Origin: Alnus glutinosa
Lineage: Eukaryota; Streptophyta; Magnoliopsida; Fagales; Betulaceae
NCBI RefSeq assembly: GCF_958979055.1
Contig: NC_084888.1
Coordinates: 4,544,001 to 4,608,000 of the forward strand
DNA length: 64,000 nt
Reading direction: 5' to 3'
Part shown: one piece after another, positions 23,228 through 34,683 of the stretch
Layout: each line of letters opens with the position of its first letter
How positions within the stretch are numbered: position 1 is the first letter of the stretch
Made by a program: the position numbers and the translations under genes
Notes under the pieces: model-generated
Database searches by the model: none
What the model saw: only the letters and a program-made list of their open reading frames with translations
Told to the model about the DNA's origin: nothing

Positions 23228-26200
23228 ATGCCAGCGACGGTTAAAATGGGTTTGAGTCCAATAATTCCGAGGCGTTTTCTTTGTGCTCTTTCTGTTCCAA
23301 GTCCAAAGCCACCTTCTTTCAAATTCTTTGCTACTCTTCCATGTCCCCCAAAATTCTCTCGTCTGGGAGCTAGACAATCCACGAACAAGCCTCCGTTACA
23401 TAATTCAAGCAATCCCAAAGGAGCTGAGTTTCTTCGTCTGGCAAGGCTTTGCCGAAACACCAAACACTTGGAGCCTCTGATGTCACTTCTAATAGTCAAG
23501 GGTCTGATTGAGGACGAGTCTTCCGTAGGAGAATTCGTTTGGTCTTGTTTTTCTGTGGGTGCTCCAGATGTAGCTGTCTCTGCGTTCCGACGAATCGAAA
23601 AGCCCAGCGTAGTGTTGCAGAATTTGATGGTCAGGTGCCTTTGCAACTGTGGATTATACGAAGATGTCATGTTTCTCTATCTGAGTTGTCGGGCTTCAGG
23701 TTTGCCGTCTGACGATTTCACGTTTCCTTTTGTGATCAAGGCGTGTTCGGCTCTGAATGCATTACGAATTGGAAAGGAGGTTCATTGTGTTGTTTTGAGA
23801 ACTGGTTTTGAGAGAAATTTGGTTATACAAACGGCTTTGGTTGATTTCTATGCGAAATCTGGTTGCATGGGGACCGCACGTACGCTGATTGATAGAATTC
23901 CACAACCAGACATGGTTTGTTGGAATGCATTGATTGCGGGTTATTCTTCAAATGGGCTTGATGAGGAAGCCTTCGTGGTTTTCAGGCAGATTCTTGTGAT
24001 GGGTTTGAAGCCCAATGTGAGCACTTTTGCCAGCATAATTCCTGTCTGCGCTCGTTTGGGATGTTTGGATATTGGAAAATGTCTTCACGGCTTTGCTGCC
24101 AAGTCTGGATATTTTTCAAATGATTTTTTGGTGCCTGCTTTAATTTCAATGTATGCTGGTGATGTCAATTTATCTACTGCGAGGAGTTTGTTTGATTCGT
24201 TACTTGAAAAGAATGTTACTGTTTGGAACGCTATGATCTCTGCATATACACAGAGGCAAAACACTTTTGAAGCCTTTGAGATGTTCCAGCAAATGATCCG
24301 TGCTGGCTTGCAGCCTAATTTGGTCACTTTTGTGTCCATTATTCCATCATGTGAGAACTCCAATAGCCATTGGGTTGGTGAATCCCTTCATGCATGGGTT
24401 ATAAAGCATGGGTCAGAAGCTCAGCTTCCCGTGTTAACTGCCCTTGTATCAATGTATTCTAAGCTTGGGGATGTCAATTCAGCTATCTTTCTTTTTTATC
24501 AGATGCCCAATAGAAACCTGCTCTTATGGAATTCAATGATTTCTGGGCATGTGCTTAATGGGCAATGGGATGCAAGTTTGGCCACATTTCGTGAAATGCA
24601 GTTTGCAGGATGCAATCCAGATGCAGTCTCCGTTGTTAATATTCTTTCTGCCTGCTCCAAGCTAGAGGCTGTTTTTCTAGGCAAGTCTGCCCATGCAGTT
24701 AGTGTTAGAAAGGGTATTGACTCAAACCTTAATGTGACAAACGCACTGTTGGCCTTTTACTCTGATTGTCATCAGCTCTCCTCCTCTTTTCAGTTGTTTA
24801 ATGCAATGGCTGGAAGAAATGCTGTATCATGGAATACTTTGATATCTGGGTGTGTAAACATTGGTGATGTGGAAAAGGCAGCCGTCATTTTTCACCGGAT
24901 GCAGAAAGAGGGCCCGGAGTTGGATTTGGTTACCCTGATTAGTATTCTCCCTATTTTCAATGAGAGCAAAAATCTAGTGCAAGGAAGGGCTTTACATGGT
25001 TTTGCTATGAAAACTGGTTTTGACTCCGATGTTTCTTTAGTCAATGCACTTATTAGCATGTATTGTTACTGCGGAGATCTTGAAGGTGGGAGGTCACTCT
25101 TTGAAATCATGCCTCAAAGAAGTGTTGTCTCTTGGAATGCTCTAATAACTGGTTTCCGATATCACAACTTACGGCATGAGGCTTTGATCTTATTTAATCG
25201 AATGATAAAGGAGGATCAGAGGCCAAATTATGTAACCTTGCTAAATTTATTGCCTCTTTGCTGCAACCAGTTGCAGGGTAAGTCTATACATGCTTTTATA
25301 GTGAGAACGGGAGTTGCAAAAGAAATCCCTCTTGTTTCATCTCTTATATTCATGTATGCCAGATTTGAAAATTTAAATTCATGTCTATTGCTGTTTCATA
25401 TGGGAAAAAGGGGGGATATTTCTCTGTGGAACGCTGTGATGTCTGTGCATGTCCAATCGAAAAATGCCAAAAAGGCAGTCGCTTTCTTCTGTGATTTGCT
25501 TCAACTGGGACTGCAGCCTGACAAAATAACAGCCCTGAGTTTAATTTCGGCCTGTGTTCAGTTAAATAGCATAAATCTTACTCACTCTGTACTGAGTTAC
25601 CTGATACGCAAGGGCTTTGACAAATACATGGCCGTCTGTAATGCCCTAATTGATTTGTATTCAAGAGGTGGACACATTTTAAATGCAAAGAAACTGTTTG
25701 ACGGGTTGGTTGAAAAGGATGCTATATCTTTCAGTGTGATGATAAATGGGTATGGGTTGCATGGGGATGCTGAAGCTGCCCTTGACCTTTTGTCCCAGAT
25801 GGAACTTTCAGGGATGAGACCTGGTGATGTTATTTATTTGAATATTTTATCAGCTTGCAGCCATTCTGGCTTAGTTGAGAAAGGACGCACGGTATTCAAC
25901 TCTATGGTAGAACAAGGAATATCACCAAAAATAGAGCACTATGCTTGCATGGTTGACCTTCTCGGGAGAATAGGCCACTTGAATGAGGCTTACGACATTG
26001 TTAAGGGACTGGCTTGTAAACCTTCTGTAAGTATGCTTCAGTCCTTGTTGGGTGGTTGCAGAATCCATGGCAATGTTGAACTTGGAGAGAGAATTGGTGA
26101 GATGCTCTTTGAAATGGACCCAAAAAATTCCAGATCATATGTGATGCTTTACAATATCTATGCAGCAGCTGGAAGGTGGACAGATGCCAATAAAGTGAGG

Positions 26201-26287
26201 TCTGATATGGAACGAAGACAGTTGATAAAATTACCTGGATTCAGTCTTCTTGTGGAAAATGAACTTCAAGATGAGGCATTGTCTTGA
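23228..26287 (+). CDS. pentatricopeptide repeat protein, PLS class, E subgroup
   Basis: One intronless frame of 1019 residues from the ATG at 23228. The frame is open from an earlier ATG at 23096, but the extra 44 residues begin inside one of two 19 bp direct repeats and look non-coding, while MPATVKMGLSPIIPRRFL... gives a basic, acid-poor organellar presequence. A long array of P, L and S repeats runs through the protein (recurrent VWNAMISAY/LLWNSMISG/VSWNALITG, GRALHGFAMKTG, LVNALISMY, PNLVTFVSIIPSC patterns). It ends with an E-type domain (AYDIVKGLACKPS..., SYVMLYNIYAAAGRW, GFSLLVENE) and lacks a DYW deaminase domain. Such proteins bind organellar RNA sequence-specifically, often for C-to-U editing with a DYW partner. 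I do not assign an orthologue or RNA target. Confidence 0.93.
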   Translation: MPATVKMGLSPIIPRRFLCALSVPSPKPPSFKFFATLPCPPKFSRLGARQSTNKPPLHNSSNPKGAEFLRLARLCRNTKHLEPLMSLLIVKGLIEDESSVGEFVWSCFSVGAPDVAVSAFRRIEKPSVVLQNLMVRCLCNCGLYEDVMFLYLSCRASGLPSDDFTFPFVIKACSALNALRIGKEVHCVVLRTGFERNLVIQTALVDFYAKSGCMGTARTLIDRIPQPDMVCWNALIAGYSSNGLDEEAFVVFRQILVMGLKPNVSTFASIIPVCARLGCLDIGKCLHGFAAKSGYFSNDFLVPALISMYAGDVNLSTARSLFDSLLEKNVTVWNAMISAYTQRQNTFEAFEMFQQMIRAGLQPNLVTFVSIIPSCENSNSHWVGESLHAWVIKHGSEAQLPVLTALVSMYSKLGDVNSAIFLFYQMPNRNLLLWNSMISGHVLNGQWDASLATFREMQFAGCNPDAVSVVNILSACSKLEAVFLGKSAHAVSVRKGIDSNLNVTNALLAFYSDCHQLSSSFQLFNAMAGRNAVSWNTLISGCVNIGDVEKAAVIFHRMQKEGPELDLVTLISILPIFNESKNLVQGRALHGFAMKTGFDSDVSLVNALISMYCYCGDLEGGRSLFEIMPQRSVVSWNALITGFRYHNLRHEALILFNRMIKEDQRPNYVTLLNLLPLCCNQLQGKSIHAFIVRTGVAKEIPLVSSLIFMYARFENLNSCLLLFHMGKRGDISLWNAVMSVHVQSKNAKKAVAFFCDLLQLGLQPDKITALSLISACVQLNSINLTHSVLSYLIRKGFDKYMAVCNALIDLYSRGGHILNAKKLFDGLVEKDAISFSVMINGYGLHGDAEAALDLLSQMELSGMRPGDVIYLNILSACSHSGLVEKGRTVFNSMVEQGISPKIEHYACMVDLLGRIGHLNEAYDIVKGLACKPSVSMLQSLLGGCRIHGNVELGERIGEMLFEMDPKNSRSYVMLYNIYAAAGRWTDANKVRSDMERRQLIKLPGFSLLVENELQDEALS

Positions 26288-26688
26288 ATCATTGTGGATG
26301 GATCAAATTAAATGTGCATTTTCAAGAGAAGCACCCAGAGTCTTAGTGGCTCACAGTGGCCTAATCAATAAAGTTGACTATCTGGTCGGAGAACCAAGAA
26401 GGACAGGGTATTAAGGAAGTTGAACCAGATTTGCCTATGTTTTTATCATATTCTAATTTGTCCACGGCCCAAAATTCTGGAGACACAATCTTTTGAATCC
26501 TGGTTACCAGTCAGATTGAGTCATCAAATGGAAACACTCGTACAAGTGACATGCTGCGAAGGCTCAGTGGACATGTTTTTGCCGACCTAGAAGAGGTCAA
26601 TATCAGGGATGAGGGCTTCAATTTAGCTTGTTGGCACTAGAGATCATTGACATGGCAAAACAATGGGGAATTCTTTTGGGAGAAAAGG
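26288..26688. other. PPR 3-prime flank; left end of a duplicated block
   Basis: No gene seen. The stretch 26575-26665 (GCCGACCTAGAAGAGGTCAA..., CATTGACATGGCAAAACAA) is similar to 46145-46275, which marks the left border of the ERF109 segmental duplication now interrupted by transposons. Confidence 0.5.
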
Positions 26689-26875
26689 AGGGCCCATTTG
26701 AAAATCCCTCACCCCTCTCCTCCTCTTAGGAATTTTTTGAAAATAGGATTGATGTGATATAAAGTTGATGTGATATAATAAGTGAAAAAAGTTAAGAATG
26801 TTTTGAAGTTGATTTTTTTTTTTGAGAAGTGAAAATAAAGAAAGGGGAGGGGAAAGTGAATTTCAAACGGGGCCG
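26689..26875. mobile_element. small TIR element (MITE)
   Basis: The ends read GGGCCCATTTGAAAATCCC and, inverted from the right, GGCCCCGTTTGAAATTCAC. The interior has the GATGTGATATAAAGT phrase common in this window (also near 36.3 kb). No convincing target duplication, so the superfamily is left open. Confidence 0.5.
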
Positions 26876-27144
26876 ATAATGAAAACAACAAAGAAGCTGC
26901 AGTGACGATGGACTGACGTTGCTAAAAGTTTTTGAGGTGATTTTTTTTTTTTTAATAGTAATAAGAAGTGATTGATGTAATATAAAGTAAAAATAAGTTT
27001 TGATTTTTTTTTTTAAAGAAAAAAGAAAAAATATTAAAAAGTAATTAATATGATATAAAAAGTAAAAAAAATTATTAAAAAATGAATGATGTAATAAAAA
27101 AACTTTAAAAAGTACGATATTTTTAAATTGAATTTTATTTTTTT

Positions 27145-27356
27145 GGGATAATTACATTTTCCTCCCATGAACTACCGGCCTGTGTCATTTTGCCCCTACG
27201 AACTACCACTTCGACCAAAATAGAGCATCCAACTACCAATTTTACATCTTTTGCCCCATTCCGTCAGTCAGACCCGTTATGTGTGACAATCAACGGGTCA
27301 CGTGCCGTCTAGCCCATTTTTATTCCGAAATTGCCCACCGGTACAGTTGATTAAAG
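27145..27356 (+). repeat. left terminal inverted repeat of MULE
   Basis: It starts GGGATAATTACATTTTCC and ends near GGTACAGTTGATTAAAG. It is complementary, with scattered mismatches, to the right repeat. Confidence 0.9.
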
Positions 27357-27500
27357 TTTATGGAAAAAAAAAAACCAAAAAAGAAAAACAAAACAATTCA
27401 AAAGGAAAGAAATAGAAGCTTCTGTCACGTCATTTTCGCGGTCTCACACTTCAACTTCAAAGCAGCAGCCCGCTAAAGGAGTCGACCTTGAAGAGCTTCA

Positions 27501-28936
27501 ATGTCTTGTTCATGGAAGAGCGAAGCAACATTCGGGGAGCCCATCTGCCGATGTGGAGTACCTGCACCTCAAAAGACTTCCTTCACTAATGAAAATTTTG
27601 GCCGCTTGTTCTACGGTTGTGTGAACTATGAGGTAAGATTTTTTTAATGGATATGTAAATAATGGGTAGTACCTCTTATTCAGCTGCTTCTTCTCTTATA
27701 TTTTGTAGATAATGAGTAATTTTTTAAAGGTTTGAAAGTTAGATCTTAGATCTAGATTATTTTCTTAGAGTTTTTTTTTTTTTTTTTGGTTTCTTGGTTT
27801 CTTGTTTTTGGGCGAAGAGTAGCTAAAGTTTATGGACAATTGGGCCTTTTTTTTTGCCTGAATTGTTTTGGGGTTAATTTTTTTTCGGACAATGGGTAAC
27901 TAGAGTTTTTGGACAATGGGTCGTTTTTTTCTTTTCTTTTGCCCGAGTGATTTTTGGTTAAGTTATCCTGAAATAAGGTATTAGTTATTATTTAGTTGTG
28001 TTCAGACAATGATTGCATAATGAATACCTCTTAGATAATTCATGAAATCAGAGCATTAATATTTTTCTTCTCGTCATTTGCTGAGGACCTTAACAATAAT
28101 AACACTACTATTTGGCATTGTAAATAATTTCAGTAGCATTATGTATTAAGCACATAGGTGAATTTTCTGTTCAATCCCTACCTCGACCTCCCCCCACCAC
28201 CTGAGACCATTTAGTTCGCCCTATGCATTTATTAAAAAAGAAAAATGATAAGACACAAATATTTCATGTTATAGAGGAAATATGTTGTTCTTGGTTTGGT
28301 TAAATGATAAGGAAGTTGAAAGCACCAGTTTTTGTGATTTTCATGTACTGTATCTTAACAAATTGAAAGAGAAGAGGTCAGTGAGCTTAGTCATGTATGT
28401 CAGATTTCCATTTTTTTAATTTATAGATATGATCATGCTTAATTTGCAAAAGAGCCAAATTAATATGTACATCATGTCTATATGTATCATAATTGCATTG
28501 TATGCTTGTTTCCACATTAATATAATATATAGTTATGTTAGTAAAGTGGTACCAACTCTTAATTATACTTGGCCTTCCATTAAACTTTTTTTAACGTTGA
28601 AAAAAAAACTAACCTTGTTCATATGACCTTTAATTTGAATAGGTTGATCAGTCTTGCAGATTCTTCCAATGGAAAGATTCTGAAATGTGTGAACATGCTA
28701 GACGAGCGTTGGTTCGTGTGCAACACAAGGACGCTATGCTGAACAAGGAAGTTACAGAATTGAAGGCCAAGCTAGGGATCAAAGCAATTCGATATGACAA
28801 GCAAGTAAAAATTTCGAAGACAAATAGCCGACTTTTGGCATTTTCTTGGATTTTTTTTGTTGTCTTCTTAGCTGTGTTTTGGGGCAACTTTTATGGTGTA
28901 AGTAAAAGACATATGTCCTACAAACGGCTACCTTGA
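27501..28936 (+). CDS. GRF-type zinc-finger membrane protein carried by the MULE
   Basis: Exons 27501-27632 and 28643-28936 give 141 residues. The N-terminal half is a GRF zinc finger: CRCGVPAPQKTSFTNENFGR, LFYGCVNYE, then SCRFFQWKDSEMCEHA, with Cys and aromatic positions as in that family. It is followed by a short coiled-coil segment (AMLNKEVTELKAKLG) and a hydrophobic helix near the C-terminus (LLAFSWIFFVVFLAVFWGNF) with a basic tail. The frame is intact and the splice sites are good (GAG/GTAAGA ... AATAG/GTTGAT). GRF fingers bind nucleic acid in proteins such as topoisomerase 3-alpha and APE2. Small plant GRF-plus-helix proteins are mostly uncharacterised and many sit near or in transposons. 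It lies between the left terminal repeat and the transposase, convergent to it, like mudrB in maize, though it is not related in sequence to MURB as far as I can judge. Confidence 0.75.
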
Positions 28937-29700
28937 AAAATTGTAATGACCAGTATGTTTGTAATGATTAGTGTATTTGTAACTTTGAAACCTTATAACT
29001 TGTGTATTGGTAAACTTTGTAATGTGTAGTGTACTTGTAATGTTTATCTCCCTCTATTCATTAACTTGAGTTTGGTTGGTAGCATATGGTAGTTCAATGC
29101 CCTATTTTGGTTAGGGTAGTCAGTTCATGATAGCATTTTGACAGTTACAATTAGTTCATGGGAGGAAAATGTAAAAAATTTGTATAATTTTCTGGCATAA
29201 AATTTGGTATCATCAACATAGCATTTTGACAACCCCAATTTGATTCATTATTCCTTGTACATATGCTAAATTACTGACATATACTTCCAACATACGAAAC
29301 CTGAACAAATAGTTTCCAGTACAACATAGCATTTTGGCATTTTGCATATTTCCCTTCAAACCTAAACAAGCTGTTTCCAACAACAACAACAAAACAAATT
29401 GTTTCCAACTACAAACCATCATAGTCCATATTTCCTAGCACAACATCATTAAACTGTTCCTATCAACAACAAACCAAATTGTTTCCAACTACAAACCTGA
29501 ACCTGAACAAATAGTTTCCAACAAGAACAAATCAGAAAACATAGCATTGTTCCTGCATATTTTCCTTCAAACCCAACCAAGTTGTTTCCAACAACAAAAC
29601 AAATTGTTTCCAACTACAAACCAACATAGTCCATATTTTCCACTACAACATCAAAAAACTGTCGACTATCATATTTCTAATAACAGTTTCCAAAAACCCA
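28937..29700. repeat. degenerate CAA-rich repeats inside MULE
   Basis: Phrases such as AAATTGTTTCCAACTACAAA and TTTCCAACAACAAC recur at irregular spacing between about 29290 and 29690. No coding frame. This is the spacer between the convergent MULE genes. Confidence 0.6.
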
Positions 29701-32700
29701 TCAAGGCTGCCATATTGGTTTTTTCCCTTTGTTTTTAGCTTTCATTCGCTGTAGACCCTTCTCCACTGTTGGTACCACCACTCTTGTTGGCCTCTTTACT
29801 AGTTCTCGAATGACAACTCTGGATGCCCTGGCCAATTCCCGAGTGAATACTGCTGGTGCAGTTGCTGGTTGTCTATCATCACGTGTTAGGTCAACAGTGG
29901 GTATCTCTTTGTTGGGATTGGGCTCCTTAAATGCTGCCAACAACCTACCAGACCTCCTAATAGGTCTTGCAACAGCAGATTTTGCTTGTGCAACACACTC
30001 TTATTAGTAATTCAAAGTTTATTTACATTTAAGGTTTAGGGTGGAAAGCTGTATTTACTTACAGCTGTGGAGTTTGCTCTTTGTGATGCCCAAGTATGCA
30101 TTGACGGAGTCGTTGTCTTACTCCTTTTCATTGAAGCAGGCTACATATGCAACATCGTCATTAGAAATAACACAAATATATATTTTTAATAACAAATGTT
30201 ACTGATACCTACACCAACAGTAGTAAGTGGAACTCTCTTTTTGGGCCGTGAAACAGGTTGTGCAGTTGTAGATGATTGCGTAGGCTATGAGTCATCAACA
30301 ATTGGTTGAGAAGGAATCTGCGACACAAAACAATCAAGGTTAGGAAAATTATTAATTCAGTTGGCAATGGTCTTTTGTTATAAAAAATGTGGCATGATAT
30401 ATGTACTTATATCATCAAAGCTCAACTCTGTTGTAGTGCTTGGAGTGGACTTCCTCTTCCTCCTAGGGCAAGTCCTAGCGTTATGGCCAACTGCCCTGCA
30501 CTTCGAGCATCTCATGCTTACACCACCCTTCCTCATGCAATGTGGGTTTCTTGGCTCATCAGGACCCCTTCTCCGGAGCTTCTTGGGCCTGCCTGGGGCA
30601 GCTCTAACAACGGGTGGGTCAACATCATCTTGCCCGGTTCTGACCCATTGGTCATCGCTTGGCACTGGGTATATCATTGGGTCATAAGCCATTTTGTAAT
30701 TCTCAACACTATAATACGGATGCAGGTGCTGTTCATGTTTGGCGGAATGATATAAAATGGCTGAGATAGCATGTGGGCATGGAATGCCAGTCATATCCCA
30801 CTGCCTGCACCCACAAACACGGTCCGTCAAGCTAACCACAAATGTGCCATAACTGCACAACACTTCATAGATTCCATCCCCAGCATAAGTTGAACTGCAC
30901 CCTGCAGCATCCTTTCCACACTGCTCCAACTTTTCCAATATCTTCAGGCACCATTCCCCGACATACTCCCTTATTCCCTACCTCTTCTTCTGGTATCGCT
31001 TCATCAACTTCTTCCTAATCATCTCTAGCTTGGTAATTATTGGCTTATCTCGAGCCTTGATGATGTATGAGTTGAAGCACTCGCATAAGTTATTCATGAA
31101 CAAGTCTCGCTTTGGGGTGGTGTCAAAGAAAGCCCTAGCCCAGGTACGGGGGTCAATCTTCTCCAAATAAGCATAGGCAACTGGACTCAGTTTCTTCAGT
31201 GCCTCCATTCCCCTTTGATACCCAACAAAACTACATGCAACAGCTTCTTTCCACAACTTGTCTTTTAGCACCATTCATTTGTGCCCATCACCCCTAAAGT
31301 TGGCATATAAGTGTTGCATACATATGCGATGCGGTGCACTTGGCAGGACCTCCTCGAAACTTAGTATCAACCCCTAGGTAGAGAACAAAAGAAGACAAAT
31401 AAAAAATAAAAAAGAGAGATTTGAAACAATGAAAGTAAATGCACAAGTGAACATGTATGAGAATAAAATATTTTAATATTCAAACTAAGCAAGCAGACAT
31501 ACCTTCTGCCTGTCAGAAATGAATGTTCACCCAGTACAGCCATTTGGACCAAGGTCCCCCACTAGAGTCTCTAGAAACCAGGACCAACTATCATTGGTTT
31601 CAGCTTCAACCACAGCCAGTGCAATTGGATAAATATTGTCGTTTGGATCTCTTCCCATAGCAGCCAACAATTGCCCCCCGAAATGTCCCTTAAGGAAGCA
31701 GCCGTCAACACCTATCATGGGCCTACAAGCCCTTTTAAAAGCCTCATTGCATGCTGCCAAAGACATATACAACCTTTGAAAAGTAGGTGGGACGTCTAAA
31801 GTAGGCCTTTCAACTTTCATCAACATTGTACTCCCTCTATTCATTTGTCTAATTGTTGCACAATAATCCCATAGCCGCTTGTACTGTTCCTTGTGCTTAC
31901 CTTCTATCTGTTGTTTCGCCTTCACCTTGGCCCTATACAGTTGTCTAGCAATGACATCCACATTCCATTTCCTTTTTACATCATCAAAGAGAGCTGCAAT
32001 TGGATAGTTTGGCTGTGTCCTAAATTTGTGGACCATTCTGTCTGCAATCTACCTAGATGTTACAATCGAAGACTTGTAACATCGTGTACATTGGTGTTTA
32101 GGGTTCAGTGACTTAAGCATAGTTCTCTCACCCGTAACCAATGAACCATAAACTCTCCAAAGACAACCCTTGGCCTTACTCGCACAAACTCCAATAACCC
32201 GGTCCCCATCATTTTTTGTGAACACAACATCCTTATCTCTAAACAAATTGTATTCTCTCACAGCTTTCCTGAACTGAGCAGTAAATTCAAATGACATGCC
32301 AATATCCAAATGTGGGTCTTCCATGTCCACATCCTGAAACTGGGAAATCCTAGTAACACACTTAGGCCAACTACTCGCCTCATACTTCTCATCACTTTTA
32401 GGGGGAGTTACCAGGATATCACTTCTAGCCAAGTTAGAGGATACCTCATCCTCTTCCTCATCATCCAACATTTGGCCAGACACAGTAGCCAGACTACTTG
32501 CACCACCAACAGCAGTTGCCTTTTCATGGCTACCTTCCTCATGACCACCATCCTCCTCATCAATATCACCCTCATCATCAAAATCATGAATATAATCATC
32601 ATCACATTTTGAACTACTAGCTCCTGGTTCATCAGCCCTATCCCATGCATCGTCATCGTCACTCATCAATGCCTGCCAGTATGTATCATTTATAACCTTC

Positions 32701-33089
32701 ATCCTCATTTCCTCATTACCACGTTCCGCAATTTCTTCACCCTTACCCTCATTTGCCCCTACTTCAGCACCAACATCTGCAAAAGACACCGTGTATAGTA
32801 TTACAAGTGTATGGCCTAGGTAGACCTCAGCCATTCTGACGACATCCTCATCAGATGTTAATAAAACCAACCCATCATCTAATTCTCTTCCGGATATTCG
32901 ATAGTACACCATGTCACCTGATTGGTATCTAAATTTTCTAGCCACTGTTTCGATCTCAAAAAAAGACAAACAATCCAGGTCATACGACTCTTCATACAAC
33001 CTTATTTGCCCTCCAACATAGGTGCATTTGTTTCGCCGATCAAACCAGCCCCCGTAATGAACCCTAAAAATGACATCGTTGTTTGCCAT
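29701..33089 (-). pseudogene. MuDR-type MULE transposase, broken
   Basis: Read on the minus strand from ATG at 33089. Order: a PB1-like N-terminal domain (VIFRVHYGGWF...), a long acidic linker, the MuDR DNA-binding domain (FEFTAQFRKAVREYNL...), the MULE catalytic domain (PMIGVDGCFLKGHFGGQLL...), a SWIM zinc finger (CGCRQWDMTGIPCPHAISAI) and a CCHC knuckle (CSKCRAVGHNARTC). One intron is clear, with donor just after 31507 and acceptor near 31373. In-frame stops occur at 32049-32051 (TAG, where SR[W]IADR is expected), 31527-31529 (TGA, where G[W]TFISDRQKG is expected), 31275-31277 and 30978-30980. At least the first two look like Trp codons lost by G-to-A on this strand, as expected from deamination of methylated C. 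C-terminal exons down to 29701 (Arg/Lys-rich tail) are tentative. A restored product was not reconstructed. Confidence 0.85.
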
Positions 33090-34462
33090 TGTTCAAGTGA
33101 TAGGATTGATTGACACTGCACATAAAACATACAAACACTAAATTGAGTTTTAAATTTTAAATAAACACTGACAAAAGAACTACTTCACATTGTAATAATG
33201 TGAGACTTCATATATGCATGCTTTTACCATCCACCTACCTAATATAGGATTTAATACATATACATGATAATCAGAGATATCACAACATACCGAAATTTTT
33301 TTCTTTTCCTTTATTTTAAGTTGGGATGTTCCAAAATATTTCCCATTTTGAAAAGTCAATGGAAACAATTCTAATAATCTTTTAAACTTACCATTTTTTT
33401 TGAAAACTCAATGCCTAATTTCCATTTGCTTTATTTGAGTTTTAATTAAGTAGAGTAATTCTAGGAATGGGTGAGTTTTATTTCAAAGACAATGCAGTAA
33501 AGGATATCCTCTTAAAAAGTTGGATCTCCTAAGGTGGACAAACAATTTGGGACAGGAGTAATTTTTTCAGAAGTTGAATAATTTCTTTTCCATCTTTTTT
33601 TTCCTCATTAGAACTTATCATTTATTGATTTTATTCGTTAAATGCTGTCATACTGTGAGAACTAACTGACCAAATACCGTGTTTGATAAGAGGCGAATTT
33701 CATAATGTATGTACTGAATAAACCCTACATCCAACATTCGGGACCACTTCATGGAAAATAATTTAAAAATACACCCAACGATCACTCACTAAACCCTAAA
33801 CAATTTAAAAACACACACAACAAACAAATGGGGAACAAAGGGGACCTCTTCAAGGGAAAATTGTTAAACCTGAACATACAAAGGGGAACAAAGTAACAAA
33901 GGGGACCACTTCCCGAAAAAAAAAATAAAGAATAAAAAAAAAGGAACCAAACACAAACGAAGCATCGAAAAATGGCCGACCACTATGGGACCACTTGGGG
34001 CAAAGAGGAAACCTTAAACAAATAAAACCAAATCCCGAGTAGCAGATCTATCGGGTACCACCAACAAATAACAACAAAAAGAAACAACAATAAGAAAGCA
34101 ACAGGTCATTGGTCAGAGACAATGAAAACAATAAATTTTTTTTTTTTTTTAAAAAAAAAACCTTACAATTCCAAAAATCTCCAACAAATAGAGTTACTTG
34201 TAGCAAATCGGTAGTTGTTATTAGCCGATTTTGATGTTCAAAGATCGTGTGAGGATTGAATGTTGTTCTAGGGTTTTGAGTGTTCAAAGTGAAGTGTGGT
34301 GTGAATCCAAAAAGAGCGAAGCATGCAGCGCAGATTAAGGTAGAATGAAACAAAAATTTAGGGGCATTTGAGGTATTCCACGCTAAAAAATAAGGGTATA
34401 TGTGTAAAATCAATAACTTGTTATTTTTAAATTCAATTGAATTTTTAAAAAGGGTATTTTCA

Positions 34463-34674
34463 TCTTTAATCAACTATACCAGTGGGCAATTTCAGAATAA
34501 AAATGGGCTAGACGACACGTGACCCGTTAACCGTCGCACATAACGGGTCTGACTGACGAAAGGGGGCAAAAGATGTAAAATTGATAGTTGGATGCTCTAT
34601 TTTGGTCAAAGTAGTAGTTCGTGGGGCAAAATGACACAAATCGATAGTTTATGGAGAAAAAAGGTAATTACTTT
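34463..34674 (-). repeat. right terminal inverted repeat of MULE
   Basis: Inverse of 27145-27356, including GGGCAATTTC, AATGGGCTAGACG and GGGCAAAATGACAC. It is followed by the 9 bp TATTTTTTT duplication. Confidence 0.9.
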
Positions 34675-34683
34675 TATTTTTTT

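Larger units (their letters stand above)
27145..34674 (-). mobile_element. Mutator-like element (MULE), 7.5 kb
   Basis: Perfect 9 bp direct repeats TATTTTTTT (27136-27144 and 34675-34683) flank terminal inverted repeats of about 212 bp (27145-27356 and 34463-34674). The outer ends differ slightly, and inner phrases such as CTGTGTCATTTTGCCCC and TAGCCCATTTTTATTC match in inverse. Inside are a minus-strand MuDR-type transposase gene (29701-33089) with premature stops and a plus-strand GRF zinc-finger gene (27501-28936), arranged convergently as in two-gene Mu elements. The element landed inside the left copy of the ERF109 duplication. It is probably unable to make its own transposase. Confidence 0.93.

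Noticed and set aside
30285-30330. A fifth stop codon in the transposase tail
   Set aside because: The exon border and phase there are unclear, so the TAG at 30285-30287 may not be in frame.
34048-34473. 141-residue minus-strand ORF at the right end of the MULE
   Set aside because: It overlaps the start of the terminal repeat and has Phe/Leu-rich composition from T-rich DNA, with no recognisable domain.
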